This document shows, one piece after another, positions 15,097 to 23,209 of a stretch of DNA of 42,420 bases. The position numbers and the translations under genes were made by a program. Location: the NCBI RefSeq assembly GCF_001440395.1, contig NZ_LLXZ01000219.1, positions 502 through 42,921 on the forward strand, written 5' to 3'. This stretch comes from Bradyrhizobium jicamae. GTDB lineage: Bacteria > Pseudomonadota > Alphaproteobacteria > Rhizobiales > Xanthobacteraceae. The first letter of the stretch is position 1. Each line of letters starts with the position of its first letter. The notes under the pieces are model-generated. The model was not told the origin of the DNA. It saw only the letters and a program-made list of their open reading frames with translations, and made no database searches.

Positions 15097-15417
15097 ATCT
15101 GGCCCTTCCTCGATAATTGATTGGCTCGAGCGTGGTTGAATGCCGGTCTGCGCCGGGGAAAATGCATTGCGTGGCGACTTGAAACCCCGGGATCGCGCAA
15201 CGATCAGCGCGGGAGGGCTTCAGGAACACCAGACGTCACAGGCCTTAGACGATTCGGCCGATCGCTGCCTACGCCGTTTGCCCGAAAACAGTCGGCAATT
15301 GGCATTGAAACCGCGGAAAATCCCGTCTCACACAGGTATTCGCAACGTCCTTGACTAAGCGGGAGCGGGCCTTTATGCCCTCGGTTCTGCGCGGATCAGG
15401 ATCTGATTACGGCATCC
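15097..15417. other. Upstream region of HU and tRNA-Asp
   Basis: This divergent region must hold the HU promoter on the minus strand; no convincing hexamer pair was found. A candidate tRNA-Asp promoter lies at 15351-15379. No gene is supported. Confidence 0.5.
15351..15379 (+). promoter_or_regulatory. Candidate promoter for tRNA-Asp
   Basis: TTGACT (15351-15356), exactly 17 nt, then TATGCC (15374-15379). Initiation would fall about 30 nt before the tRNA. The -35 is good, the -10 only half-matches the consensus. Confidence 0.45.
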
Positions 15418-15494
15418 GCGGGAGTAGCTCAGTTGGTTAGAGCGCCGCCCTGTCACGGCGGAGGCCGCGGGTTCGAGTCCCGTCTCTCGCGCCA
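15418..15494 (+). tRNA. tRNA-Asp (anticodon GUC)
   Basis: Acceptor GCGGGAG/CTCTCGC (one G-U), discriminator G and encoded CCA at 15492-15494. Anticodon stem CCGCC/GGCGG encloses CTGTCAC, giving GUC. D-arm and T-arm (GCGGG/CCCGT with TTCGAGT) are intact. Confidence 0.97.
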
Positions 15495-15537
15495 TTTTTC
15501 AATGGCTTGATGCTGGTCTCTTAAGACCGCTGCAAAC

Positions 15538-15568
15538 AAAAAGGCCGCCCCGAAGGCGGCCATTTTTA
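15538..15568. terminator. Bidirectional intrinsic terminator
   Basis: GGCCGCC (15543-15549) and GGCGGCC (15555-15561) pair with a 5-nt loop. The plus strand continues ATTTTTACT and the minus strand continues TTTTTGTTTG, so it can end both the tRNA-Asp transcript and the convergent small-protein gene. Confidence 0.85.
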
Positions 15569-15589
15569 CTCCAATAATATCGATAGCGC

Positions 15590-15784
15590 TTAACGGACCG
15601 TCGAGGTGCTCGAGCTGGTGACAACCACCGGCTTGCCGGCCTTTACGACTTGGGCGGTCTGGCTGTAGTCGGCCCCGGTCCGGGCCGAGATGCCGAACGC
15701 CGCAACCGCAATGCCTGCGACCAATGCGACGACCACGATCTTCAAATGGGTGGCGCGATCTGCCGAGTGAAATGAGTGGTTCAT
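15590..15784 (-). CDS. Small single-TM protein of unknown function
   Basis: The 64-residue protein has a short polar N-terminus (MNHSFHSADRATH), one membrane helix (about residues 14-33, LKIVVVALVAGIAVAAFGIS), and a small Ser/Thr/Val-rich tail (KPVVVTSSSTSTVR). GGGAGG lies nine bases before the ATG, a strong ribosome site, and a terminator follows the stop, which together support a real gene. I have seen similar small proteins described only as hypothetical in Bradyrhizobium-like genomes. A CRP/FNR-type palindrome lies about 140 nt upstream. Function is unknown. Confidence 0.8.
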   Translation of the reverse strand: MNHSFHSADRATHLKIVVVALVAGIAVAAFGISARTGADYSQTAQVVKAGKPVVVTSSSTSTVR

Positions 15785-15919
15785 CTAATGCCTCCCGGAC
15801 GCTTTTGACGTCCTGTGTTGGCGAGATAGGTACGCCCCATCTGTTTCAGGATCGTTTCGCGGTTTCGGCAAAATGGTTTCATTCAGCCGGTTTTTCGCCG
15901 ATTTTCTGCCAAATCATCC

Positions 15920-15933
15920 GTGATGTAGATCAC
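15920..15933. promoter_or_regulatory. CRP/FNR-family-type palindrome
   Basis: GTGATGTAGATCAC is a 14-nt near-perfect dyad (GTGAT-GTAG-ATCAC) matching the GTGA-N6-TCAC core of the CRP/FNR superfamily. It lies about 142 bp upstream of the small membrane-protein gene (minus strand) and beyond the stop of the MFS gene. The distance is long for direct activation. Confidence 0.4.
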
Positions 15934-16029
15934 ATACAGGCCGCCCTTCGGCGTCGATGCGCGCAGGCGGCGATCGGTGAGATGAAAACAATAATGAAAA
16001 CAATGGGAGAGGGCGGATGCGAGCCCGGT

Positions 16030-17322
16030 TCAGCTCGCCCGCTCGATATCGCCCCGGATTGACCGCGCCGCCCAGATGAAGAGCAGCGCCCCGAGCACGC
16101 TGGTGACGGCGGCGGAGAGCAGTGAATAGCGCACGGCATGGGCGCCGAAGTCAGCCTTCAGCGCGTCGTTGAGCATGCCGACGGCGAGCGGGCCGACGCC
16201 CTGGCCGAATCCGGCCGCCATCAGCAGCATGATCGCCGAGGCCAGCGCCCGCATGCTCGGTTTGGCCACGGTCTGCGCGATCGCAAAGATCGGGCCGAGC
16301 TGGAAGCCCGCCAGGAAGGAGGTCGCCGCCAGCGTCACTACCATGGTGGCGAAGTCCGGCGTCAGCATGCAAACCGCAAACACCGGGCCGGCGAGGCCCG
16401 AGGTGATCGCCGGCGCCCACAATTTCCAACGATCGTCGCGCCGGCCGATCTGGGCCACGATGATGCCGCCGAGCAGCGTGCCGGCGATACCGCACAGTCC
16501 TTTGAAGGTGCCGGCATAGGTGCCGATCTCGGCGCTCGACAGATGATGCACCCGCGCCAGGAATGGCGGGATCCAGGCCGAGGTGGCGTAATTGGTGTAG
16601 GTCGTCAGGCAGAAGCCGACGAGCAGGACCACGAAAGTGCGCTGCGAGGCGAGGAAGCCGAGCGTCGGCCCGATCGGCTCCGGCGTGAACGTCTCCGCCA
16701 TCGCGCCGCGCTTGGGCTCGGAGACCGTCAGCCACAGCACCGCGGCGAGCGCGAGGCCGGGCAGGCCCGCGGTGTAGAATGCCATCCGCCAGCCATAGTA
16801 CTGGTTGACGTAGCCGCCGATGAAATAGCCGAGGAACACGCCGAGATAGGTGCCGATGGCAAAGATGCCGAGCGCGCGCGGCCGTTCGTGCTTGCTGAAG
16901 AGGTCGGCGATGATCGACTGCGAGGCCGGCGTGCCGCCGGATTCGCCGATGCCGACGCCGATGCGCGCCAGCGCCAGCGTCGCGACGCTTTGCGCCATGC
17001 CGCAAAACACCGTCATCGCGCTCCAGAACGCCAGCGCGATGGTCACAATGTTGCGGCGGTTATAGCGGTCGGCGATGCGCGCGATCGGGATGCCGAGCAG
17101 TGAATAGAACAGCACGAAGCCGAAGCCGGCGAGCAGCCCCATCGTGGTGTCGCTGAGCGCAAACTCCTTTTTGATCGGCTCGATCAGGACGTTGAAAATG
17201 GTGCGGTCGAGAAAGTTCAGCGCATAGACGATCGTGAGCAGCGCCAGCACGTAATATCGTCGGAGCGAGGGCCTTGCGGCGGCTTCCGCCGGAGCAGCCG
17301 CCTGCGGTGCAATATCGACCAT
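16030..17322 (-). CDS. MFS transporter
   Basis: The 430-residue protein shows about 12 hydrophobic segments and the MFS hallmark between helices 2 and 3 (GIPIARIADRYNRRN), plus ARIGVGIGESGGTPASQSI in helix 4, as in spinster-like and anion:cation-symporter-type members. The LNFLDRTIFNVLIEPIKKEF beginning is common among transporters of aromatic or organic acids. It begins 40 bp after the Rieske oxygenase stop with CAGGGGGAAAGC before the ATG, so it is probably co-transcribed and imports (or exports) that enzyme's substrate. The specific substrate cannot be read from sequence. Confidence 0.9.
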   Translation of the reverse strand: MVDIAPQAAAPAEAAARPSLRRYYVLALLTIVYALNFLDRTIFNVLIEPIKKEFALSDTTMGLLAGFGFVLFYSLLGIPIARIADRYNRRNIVTIALAFWSAMTVFCGMAQSVATLALARIGVGIGESGGTPASQSIIADLFSKHERPRALGIFAIGTYLGVFLGYFIGGYVNQYYGWRMAFYTAGLPGLALAAVLWLTVSEPKRGAMAETFTPEPIGPTLGFLASQRTFVVLLVGFCLTTYTNYATSAWIPPFLARVHHLSSAEIGTYAGTFKGLCGIAGTLLGGIIVAQIGRRDDRWKLWAPAITSGLAGPVFAVCMLTPDFATMVVTLAATSFLAGFQLGPIFAIAQTVAKPSMRALASAIMLLMAAGFGQGVGPLAVGMLNDALKADFGAHAVRYSLLSAAVTSVLGALLFIWAARSIRGDIERAS

Positions 17323-17362
17323 GCTTTCCCCCTGGATTTCTTATTGTTGCGAGCCGGGCGGC

Positions 17363-18553
17363 TCAGGCGTCGCGAATGAAATTCCCCGCCTCGAATTCCA
17401 CCGGCGGCGCGTTTTGCTCGAACGAGACGCCGATCGGATCGCGCCCTGCGGCCATCGCCGCGAGCTGATCGCTCAGCATCCGCCGGATCATCAGGATGCC
17501 GCGGTCGCTCTGGCCGAAATGTTCTTCCGAATGCAGCGTCACCGGACCCTGGCCGACCTGCGCCTCGTAATCCCCAGGAAATTGCTGGTGCTCCCGTTCG
17601 GTCATGTCCCACCAGAATTTGCCGTTGAATTTGGAGCGCATGCGGCCGATGTCGCCTGAATTCTTCACGCGGCCGGCGACATGAATGCGGAACGAGGTGT
17701 CATCGATCGGCAGCGTCCAGCCGATCGACTCGACGCGGGCGAACTGCGCGACGCGCGGGTTGGGCACCACGCGCAACGTGGGAAGTGCAGCTTCCGTCAC
17801 GCGGTAAAAAACCTTGCCGTCGTCCTGATGCCGGATCGAGCGCACGGTGACGCCGCGCGACGACATCTCGAATTTCACCTCCGGCATCGAGGCCATCATG
17901 TTGGTGAATTGCGGTCCCGAGAACGAGCCGTGCAGGACGGGCACGTGGTAGGGATCGACCACGTTCTCGAAATGCTGCAGCCAGTTGCAGGGGATGATTG
18001 CGGGGCCGCCGCCGCCGATCGAAGAATCATCCGCCTCGACGAATTCGCCGTCGTCCATCTTCTCCAGGCATTCGTAGCGCGGCAGCGCCGGCTTTTTCTC
18101 TGATGGTCCGAGATAGGCGAAGATCAGGCCGTAGCGCTCCTGCAGGGGATACCAGGGCTGCCGCACCTTGTCCCTGAACAGGCCGCCCTCGGGCTCGCAG
18201 GGCTGTTCGAGGCAATGGCCTTCGGTGTCGAACTTCCAGCCGTGATAGCAGCAGCGGATGCCGTCTTCCTCGACCTTGCCGTAATAGAGCGTGGTGCCGC
18301 GATGGCAGCAGCGGGCGTGCAAGAGGCCGGCGCGGCCATGCTTGTCGCGAAACAGCACCGTGTCCTCGCCGAGCACGCGCACTTTTCTGGGGATATCGGT
18401 GGCGTCGCCAACAAGGCCAATGGGGTGCCAGTAGCGCCGCAACAGCTCGCCCATCGGCGTACCGCGTCCCACCGAAGTCAGCTCAGTCCGCGTGGTGGAC
18501 GGCTTCATGGCGTAGCCAGTCCCGAGATCGCGATCCCGCTGCGTGATGGTCAT
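17363..18553 (-). CDS. Rieske non-haem iron oxygenase, alpha (terminal oxygenase) subunit
   Basis: The 396-residue protein has the Rieske [2Fe-2S] ligands C82-x-H84 and C101-x2-H104 (CCHRG, CCYHGW) and the mononuclear iron triad region ENVVDPYHVPVLH (Asp200, His203, His208). It resembles the phthalate/vanillate-type ring-hydroxylating or O-demethylating oxygenases rather than those with an alpha-beta pair, and no beta subunit or reductase gene is nearby, so electrons must come from a reductase encoded elsewhere. GGGAGGAAACGGG precedes the ATG. Downstream is the MFS transporter and upstream a divergent MarR regulator, a typical catabolic layout. The substrate is unknown, most probably an aromatic or cyclic compound. 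Confidence 0.9.
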   Translation of the reverse strand: MTITQRDRDLGTGYAMKPSTTRTELTSVGRGTPMGELLRRYWHPIGLVGDATDIPRKVRVLGEDTVLFRDKHGRAGLLHARCCHRGTTLYYGKVEEDGIRCCYHGWKFDTEGHCLEQPCEPEGGLFRDKVRQPWYPLQERYGLIFAYLGPSEKKPALPRYECLEKMDDGEFVEADDSSIGGGGPAIIPCNWLQHFENVVDPYHVPVLHGSFSGPQFTNMMASMPEVKFEMSSRGVTVRSIRHQDDGKVFYRVTEAALPTLRVVPNPRVAQFARVESIGWTLPIDDTSFRIHVAGRVKNSGDIGRMRSKFNGKFWWDMTEREHQQFPGDYEAQVGQGPVTLHSEEHFGQSDRGILMIRRMLSDQLAAMAAGRDPIGVSFEQNAPPVEFEAGNFIRDA

Positions 18554-18623
18554 CCCGTTTCCTCCCGCCGCGGCATTGGCGCCGCGGTCGTTGATGTATT
18601 TCAGTGAGTGAAAGCATAATCGA

Positions 18624-18634
18624 TGACAATGTCA
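18624..18634. promoter_or_regulatory. Candidate MarR operator palindrome
   Basis: TGACAATGTCA is a perfect 5-bp dyad around one base, within the divergent region between the Rieske gene and marR. On the minus strand it overlaps TTGACA, a possible -35 of the Rieske-MFS unit. Binding here would block that promoter. Confidence 0.4.
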
Positions 18635-18762
18635 ACGAATTTCAATTGGCTTATCCGATGGCCCTATTCGAGGGGCTTATCCAGGGGCGTTGCGCGCCGG
18701 CGCGCCGGATGGTCTTGCCAGATGCTCTTGGCACCGGGCCGCTTTGTTGGCAGAGGTTTGCA

Positions 18763-19278
18763 ATGAGCCGGAAGCTGGAAAAGCAGACCGCGCCAATATC
18801 TGCGGCCGATGACGCCGCGGAGCTGGCGCCGATTACCGCGATGATGTCGTCGCGGCTGATGGTGCTGGCGAACCTGCTCAAGCGCGGCGCGATTCTGCGT
18901 TACAAGCGGCTGACGGGGCTGTCCTCGGTGGAATTCGGCCTGGTGGCTTCGCTGGGCCGCCGGCCGCCGATGAGCGTTATCCGGCTCGCCGAAGCGGTCG
19001 GCATGGACAAGGGGCAGATCAGCCGGGCGCTGGCGGAACTGGTTGCGCGCAAACTGGTCGCCAAGGAAGTCAATCCGCGGGACAATCGCGAGACGCTGGT
19101 TTGCCTGACCAAGGCGGGGCTGGCCGCCCATGATGCAATCGTGGCAGGGGCGCAGGAGCGCAACCGGCGCCTCCTGGAACAGCTCGGTAAGGACGAGCTG
19201 GCGGTGCTGCTCGACCAGATCGATAGCCTGACCGATACGGCTGCCCAGATGCTGGCAGATGAGAAGGATTTGAACTGA
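18763..19278 (+). CDS. MarR-family transcriptional regulator
   Basis: The 171-residue protein carries a winged helix-turn-helix: MSVIRLAEAVGMDKGQISRA as the DNA-reading part and VNPRDNRETLVCLTKAG as the wing, with flanking helices for dimerisation. MarR proteins usually repress a neighbouring operon until a small phenolic or similar ligand binds. I chose ATG 18763 (MSRKLEKQTAP), with AGAGG upstream; the frame stays open to 18604 but the added 53 residues are not family-like. It is divergent from the Rieske oxygenase-MFS pair, the likely target. Confidence 0.9.
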   Translation: MSRKLEKQTAPISAADDAAELAPITAMMSSRLMVLANLLKRGAILRYKRLTGLSSVEFGLVASLGRRPPMSVIRLAEAVGMDKGQISRALAELVARKLVAKEVNPRDNRETLVCLTKAGLAAHDAIVAGAQERNRRLLEQLGKDELAVLLDQIDSLTDTAAQMLADEKDLN

Positions 19279-19442
19279 AATTTGGGCACCATGCCGCCCG
19301 CCTTGCGTTGATGGGAGAGGCAGGAACGCAACACTTTTTGGTGTTCTGCCGACGCATTGGAGGCGGGCTTGGGCGTCAGGGCGGCTTGTCTTGCGCCCTC
19401 TGTTGCGCTGCGCTAAGCCAAGAATAATTCCAATCAACGAAT

Positions 19443-19461
19443 CTGCGGTCAAAATCCGCAG
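19443..19461 (+). promoter_or_regulatory. Hairpin abutting the nuoA ribosome site
   Basis: CTGCGG and CCGCAG (6 bp, 7-nt AT-rich loop) end at the first base of GGAAAAGG, the nuoA ribosome site. The 198-bp gap between marR and nuoA must also contain the nuo promoter; no clear -35/-10 was found. Other potential stems include TTGCGTT/AACGCAA (19303-19331). Confidence 0.35.
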
Positions 19462-19476
19462 GAAAAGGCACCGCCG

Positions 19477-19842
19477 ATGTCCGGCATCCTGCAAGACTAC
19501 CTTCCGCTTGTCGTGTTTATCGGGGTGGCGAGCCTGATCGGTCTGGCGCTCCTGATCGCCCCGTTCCTGGTCGCGTTCCAGCAGCCGGACCCCGAAAAGC
19601 TCTCCGCCTATGAATGCGGATTCAACGCATTCGACGACGCCCGCATGAAGTTCGATGTGCGCTTCTACCTGGTCGCCATCCTCTTCATCATCTTCGACCT
19701 CGAAGTGGCGTTCCTGTTCCCGTGGGCGGTCGCGTTCGGCAAGCTGGGGGCCACCGGCTTCTGGTCGATGATGGTGTTTCTTGCCGTCCTCACGGTCGGC
19801 TTTGCTTATGAGTGGAAGAAAGGCGCGCTCGAATGGGATTGA
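19477..19842 (+). CDS. nuoA: NADH-quinone oxidoreductase subunit A
   Basis: NuoA is a membrane subunit of complex I at the junction between the peripheral and membrane arms. The 121-residue protein has three transmembrane helices and the conserved cytoplasmic loop between helices 1 and 2 (SAYECGFNAFDDARMKFDVRFY), whose Cys marks the active/deactive switch in mitochondrial ND3. Helix 2 contains the conserved acidic FDLEVAF. AGGAAAAGG lies upstream of the ATG. It is the first gene of the nuo operon and overlaps nuoB by 10 nt. Confidence 0.97.
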   Translation: MSGILQDYLPLVVFIGVASLIGLALLIAPFLVAFQQPDPEKLSAYECGFNAFDDARMKFDVRFYLVAILFIIFDLEVAFLFPWAVAFGKLGATGFWSMMVFLAVLTVGFAYEWKKGALEWD

Positions 19843-20423
19843 GCCCGACTGCAACAGGCTCTTCGCCGGCGATCGCACAGGCGCCGAAGGGCATTCTCGA
19901 TCCCTCGACCGGCAAGCCGGTCGGGGCCAACGATCCGTTCTTTCTCGAGGTCAATCACGAGCTTTCGGACAAGGGCTTCTTCGTTGCCGCCGCCGATGAC
20001 CTGATCACCTGGGCGCGCACGGGGTCGTTGATGTGGATGACGTTCGGCCTCGCCTGCTGCGCGGTCGAGATGATGCAGGTGTCGATGCCGCGCTACGACG
20101 TCGAGCGGTTCGGCTTTGCCCCGCGCGCTTCGCCGCGGCAGTCCGACGTCATGATCGTCGCGGGCACGCTGACCAACAAGATGGCGCCGGCGCTGCGCAA
20201 GGTCTACGACCAGATGCCCGAGCCGCGCTACGTGATCTCGATGGGATCATGCGCCAATGGCGGCGGCTACTATCACTATTCCTACTCGGTCGTGCGCGGC
20301 TGTGACCGCATCGTGCCGATCGACATTTACGTGCCCGGCTGTCCGCCGACGGCGGAGGCGCTGCTCTACGGCGTGCTGCTGCTGCAGAAGAAGATCCGGC
20401 GCATCGGGACCATCGAACGCTAA
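19833..20423 (+). CDS. nuoB: NADH-quinone oxidoreductase subunit B
   Basis: NuoB holds cluster N2, the last iron-sulfur centre before quinone. The 196-residue protein shows the four expected ligands: Cys75-Cys76 (LACCAVEMM), Cys140 (GSCANGGG) and Cys170 (PGCPPTAEAL). The N-terminal 35 residues before DPFFLEV are variable and longer than in E. coli, as is common in alphaproteobacteria. The ATG at 19833 lies inside the end of nuoA, 10 nt before its stop is completed, with GAAAGGCG upstream; the frame extends to 19812 without support. Translation is probably coupled to nuoA. Confidence 0.97.
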   Translation: MGLSPTATGSSPAIAQAPKGILDPSTGKPVGANDPFFLEVNHELSDKGFFVAAADDLITWARTGSLMWMTFGLACCAVEMMQVSMPRYDVERFGFAPRASPRQSDVMIVAGTLTNKMAPALRKVYDQMPEPRYVISMGSCANGGGYYHYSYSVVRGCDRIVPIDIYVPGCPPTAEALLYGVLLLQKKIRRIGTIER

Positions 20424-20434
20424 GGTTTTAGGTA

Positions 20435-21046
20435 ATGGACGACGGCAAACTCGACGCCCTTGGGCAGACGATTGTTAGCGCGCTTGGCGGCGCGGCCTCT
20501 GCCCATGCGGTCGCGTTCAACCAGCTCACCATTACGGTCGATGCCGGCAAGATTGTCGATGTCATGAAGCACCTGCGCGACGATCCGGCGCTGCGCTTCG
20601 TCAACATCACCGATGTGACCGCGGTGGACTACCCCGGCCGCGAGAAGCGTTTCGACGTGGTCTATCACCTGCTGTCGCCGACCCTGAACGAGCGCATCCG
20701 CGTCCGCGCCGAGGCCGACGAGAACACGCAGGTGCCCTCGATCATCGACGTGTTTCCGGGCGCCGACTGGTTCGAGCGCGAAGCCTATGATCTCTACGGC
20801 GTGATCTTCACCGGCCATCCCGACATGCGCCGGCTGCTGACCGATTACGGCTTCGACGGCCATCCCCTGCGCAAGGACTTCCCGCTGACCGGCTTCGTCG
20901 AGGTCCGCTACGACGACCAGGAGAAGCGGGTGCTGTACGAACCCGTCCGTCTCAACCAGGAATTCCGCAAATTCGATTTCCTCTCGCCATGGGAAGGCGC
21001 CGACTATCCGCTGCCCGGCGATGAGAAGGCGGAGCCGAAGGCCTGA
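20435..21046 (+). CDS. nuoC: NADH-quinone oxidoreductase subunit C
   Basis: NuoC is a peripheral-arm subunit of the quinone-binding Q module, without cofactor. The 203-residue protein contains the 30-kDa subunit signature ERE-AYDLYGV-FTGHPDMRRLLTDYGF followed by GHPLRKDFP. It is separate from NuoD, unlike the fused NuoCD of E. coli, which is the mitochondrial-like arrangement. AGGTA precedes the ATG. It lies 11 nt after nuoB and 2 nt before nuoD. Confidence 0.97.
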   Translation: MDDGKLDALGQTIVSALGGAASAHAVAFNQLTITVDAGKIVDVMKHLRDDPALRFVNITDVTAVDYPGREKRFDVVYHLLSPTLNERIRVRAEADENTQVPSIIDVFPGADWFEREAYDLYGVIFTGHPDMRRLLTDYGFDGHPLRKDFPLTGFVEVRYDDQEKRVLYEPVRLNQEFRKFDFLSPWEGADYPLPGDEKAEPKA

Positions 21047-21048
21047 CC

Positions 21049-22239
21049 ATGAACGAACAGAACCTGCGTAATTTTACGATCAATTTCGGGCCGCAGCATC
21101 CTGCGGCGCACGGCGTGCTTCGCTTGGTCCTCGAATTGGACGGTGAGGTGGTCGAGCGTGTCGATCCGCACATCGGTCTCTTGCACCGTGGCACTGAAAA
21201 GCTGATCGAGCAGAAGACCTATCTGCAGGCGATTCCGTATTTCGACCGGCTCGATTACGTCGCGCCGATGAACCAGGAGCATGCGTTCTGTCTGGCCGCG
21301 GAAAAGCTGCTCGGCATTGCGGTGCCGCGCCGCGGGCAACTGATCCGCGTGCTCTACTGCGAAATCGGCCGCATCCTGTCGCATCTGCTGAACGTCACCA
21401 CGCAGGCGATGGACGTAGGCGCCTTGACCCCGCCGCTGTGGGGCTTTGAAGAGCGCGAAAAGCTGATGGTGTTTTACGAGCGCGCCTCCGGCTCGCGCAT
21501 GCACGCGGCCTATTTCCGTGTCGGCGGCGTGCATCAGGACCTGCCGCCGAAGCTGATCGACGACATCGAGGCCTGGTGCGACCCGTTCCTGCAGGTGGTT
21601 GCCGACCTCGAAACGCTCCTGACCGGCAACCGCATCTTCAAGCAGCGCAATGTCGACATCGGCGTGGTGTCGCTGAAGGAAGCCTGGGAGTGGGGTTTTT
21701 CGGGCGTCATGGTACGCGGCTCGGGCGCGGCGTGGGACCTGCGCAAGGCGCAGCCCTACGAATGCTACGACGAGATGGATTTCGATATCCCGATCGGCAA
21801 GAACGGCGACTGCTACGACCGCTACTGCATCCGCATGGAGGAGATGCGCCAGTCCGTGCGCATCATGAAGCAGTGCATCGCGAAACTGCGCGCGCCGGAC
21901 GGGCAGGGACCGGTTGTGGTCGAGGACAACAAGATCGCGCCGCCCCGCCGCGGCGAGATGAAGCGCTCGATGGAAGCCCTCATCCATCACTTCAAGCTCT
22001 ATACCGAAGGCGTGCATGTGCCGGCCGGCGAGGTCTATGCCGCGGTCGAGGCCCCGAAGGGCGAGTTCGGCGTCTATCTGGTGTCCGACGGCACCAACAA
22101 GCCGTACAAGTGCAAGATCCGCGCGCCGGGCTTTGCCCATCTGCAGGCGATGCATCACATCTGCAAGGGCCATCTGCTGGCCGACGTCTCGGCGATCCTC
22201 GGCTCGCTCGACATCGTGTTCGGAGAGGTCGATCGGTGA
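21049..22239 (+). CDS. nuoD: NADH-quinone oxidoreductase subunit D
   Basis: NuoD forms most of the quinone-binding cavity together with NuoB. The 396-residue protein has the loop GPQHPAAHG, whose second His (His21) corresponds to the quinone-contacting His of the family, and Tyr70 in RLDYVAPMNQE, the second quinone contact. The 49-kDa signature LHRGTEKL is intact, as is the C-terminal FGEVDR that ends most members. The last base of its TGA is the first base of the ATG of the FkbM methyltransferase, so the two are translationally coupled. Confidence 0.97.
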   Translation: MNEQNLRNFTINFGPQHPAAHGVLRLVLELDGEVVERVDPHIGLLHRGTEKLIEQKTYLQAIPYFDRLDYVAPMNQEHAFCLAAEKLLGIAVPRRGQLIRVLYCEIGRILSHLLNVTTQAMDVGALTPPLWGFEEREKLMVFYERASGSRMHAAYFRVGGVHQDLPPKLIDDIEAWCDPFLQVVADLETLLTGNRIFKQRNVDIGVVSLKEAWEWGFSGVMVRGSGAAWDLRKAQPYECYDEMDFDIPIGKNGDCYDRYCIRMEEMRQSVRIMKQCIAKLRAPDGQGPVVVEDNKIAPPRRGEMKRSMEALIHHFKLYTEGVHVPAGEVYAAVEAPKGEFGVYLVSDGTNKPYKCKIRAPGFAHLQAMHHICKGHLLADVSAILGSLDIVFGEVDR

Positions 22240-23198
22240 TGGCGCAGGCGCCCATCCAGTTTGACCGGGCTTCGGGCGTACTTGCGGGTGCGAACGCGTG
22301 GGAGCGTTTGGCCGCGGTGGCGCTGGTGCTGGGCTCGAAGGTGGCGTCGAATTTCTCGCACCGAGGCTACAACATGTGCGCCAATCTGTTGCGCACGACG
22401 CTGCCGGAGCGCGGCATCCAGATCAAGCTCAACCCCGACGCCACCTTTGAATTTCCCTATGGCGACGGCTACTGGAGCAAGCTGCTCAACCGCACCTACA
22501 GTTACGAGAACGAGCTCGAACTGCTGTTTCAGGACTCCGCCGACGTCGACTACACGCTGCTCGATTGCGGCGCCAATTACGGCTACTGGTCGGTGCTGGT
22601 GTCGAGCAAGCCGTTCGGGTCGCACAAGGCGATCGCGATCGAGCCGTCGGGGCAGAATTTTCCGAAACTTGCCAACAACGCCAGGATCAACGGCAACCGT
22701 TTCGAGGCCATGAAATGCGCGATCGGTGCTGCGCGCGGCACTGCGCGTCTGTCGGGCACCAAGCATGAGGCCTTCAGCATTGCCGGCGACCAGTCGGCAG
22801 GCGAGGAAGTGCCCGTCATCGCGCTCGACAATCTGCTCGATGACGGCAAGGTCGCGCCCGGCGGCAAATTCCTGATCAAGCTCGACGTCGAGGGCGTCGA
22901 GATCGAGGCCATGAAGGGCGGCGCACGGCTGATGCAGGCCGACAGCGTGTTGCTGTGCGAGGAGCACGGCAACGATCCACAGCATACGGTGTCGCGCTAT
23001 ATCCTCGAACAAACTCCGCTGAAGCTGATCGTCTACGATCCGCGCAGCCATCGCCTTGAAACCGTGACCGACCTTTCGATTCTGGATCGGATCAAGGTTT
23101 CAACCCATGTCGGCTACAACGTGTTCGGCACCGCAAGCGCATTCTGGCTCGCCCGGATCGATGCGCTCAATGCGAAAACCGCGCGCCGCGTGCAATGA
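22239..23198 (+). CDS. FkbM-family SAM-dependent methyltransferase inside the nuo operon
   Basis: The 319-residue protein has the FkbM-type SAM motif LLDCGANYGYW (107-117) with an acidic residue at the end of the next strand (IAIEPSGQN), and the family hallmark KLDVEGVEIEAMKGG (214-228) followed by LLCEEHG. The N-terminal 100 residues are less typical. FkbM enzymes generally O-methylate sugars or other small molecules; a few relatives modify proteins. The ATG overlaps the nuoD stop (TGATG), with GAGAGG upstream, and nuoE starts 11 nt after its stop, so it is an integral operon member and not a standard complex I subunit. A role in modifying a complex I subunit, its quinone, or an assembly intermediate is an inference. 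Confidence 0.9.
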   Translation: MAQAPIQFDRASGVLAGANAWERLAAVALVLGSKVASNFSHRGYNMCANLLRTTLPERGIQIKLNPDATFEFPYGDGYWSKLLNRTYSYENELELLFQDSADVDYTLLDCGANYGYWSVLVSSKPFGSHKAIAIEPSGQNFPKLANNARINGNRFEAMKCAIGAARGTARLSGTKHEAFSIAGDQSAGEEVPVIALDNLLDDGKVAPGGKFLIKLDVEGVEIEAMKGGARLMQADSVLLCEEHGNDPQHTVSRYILEQTPLKLIVYDPRSHRLETVTDLSILDRIKVSTHVGYNVFGTASAFWLARIDALNAKTARRVQ

Positions 23199-23209
23199 GA
23201 GACTGAACG

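Noticed and set aside
18604..18762. Longer N-terminus for the MarR regulator
   Set aside because: The extra 53 residues cover the operator/promoter region and are not MarR-like; ATG 18763 has AGAGG.
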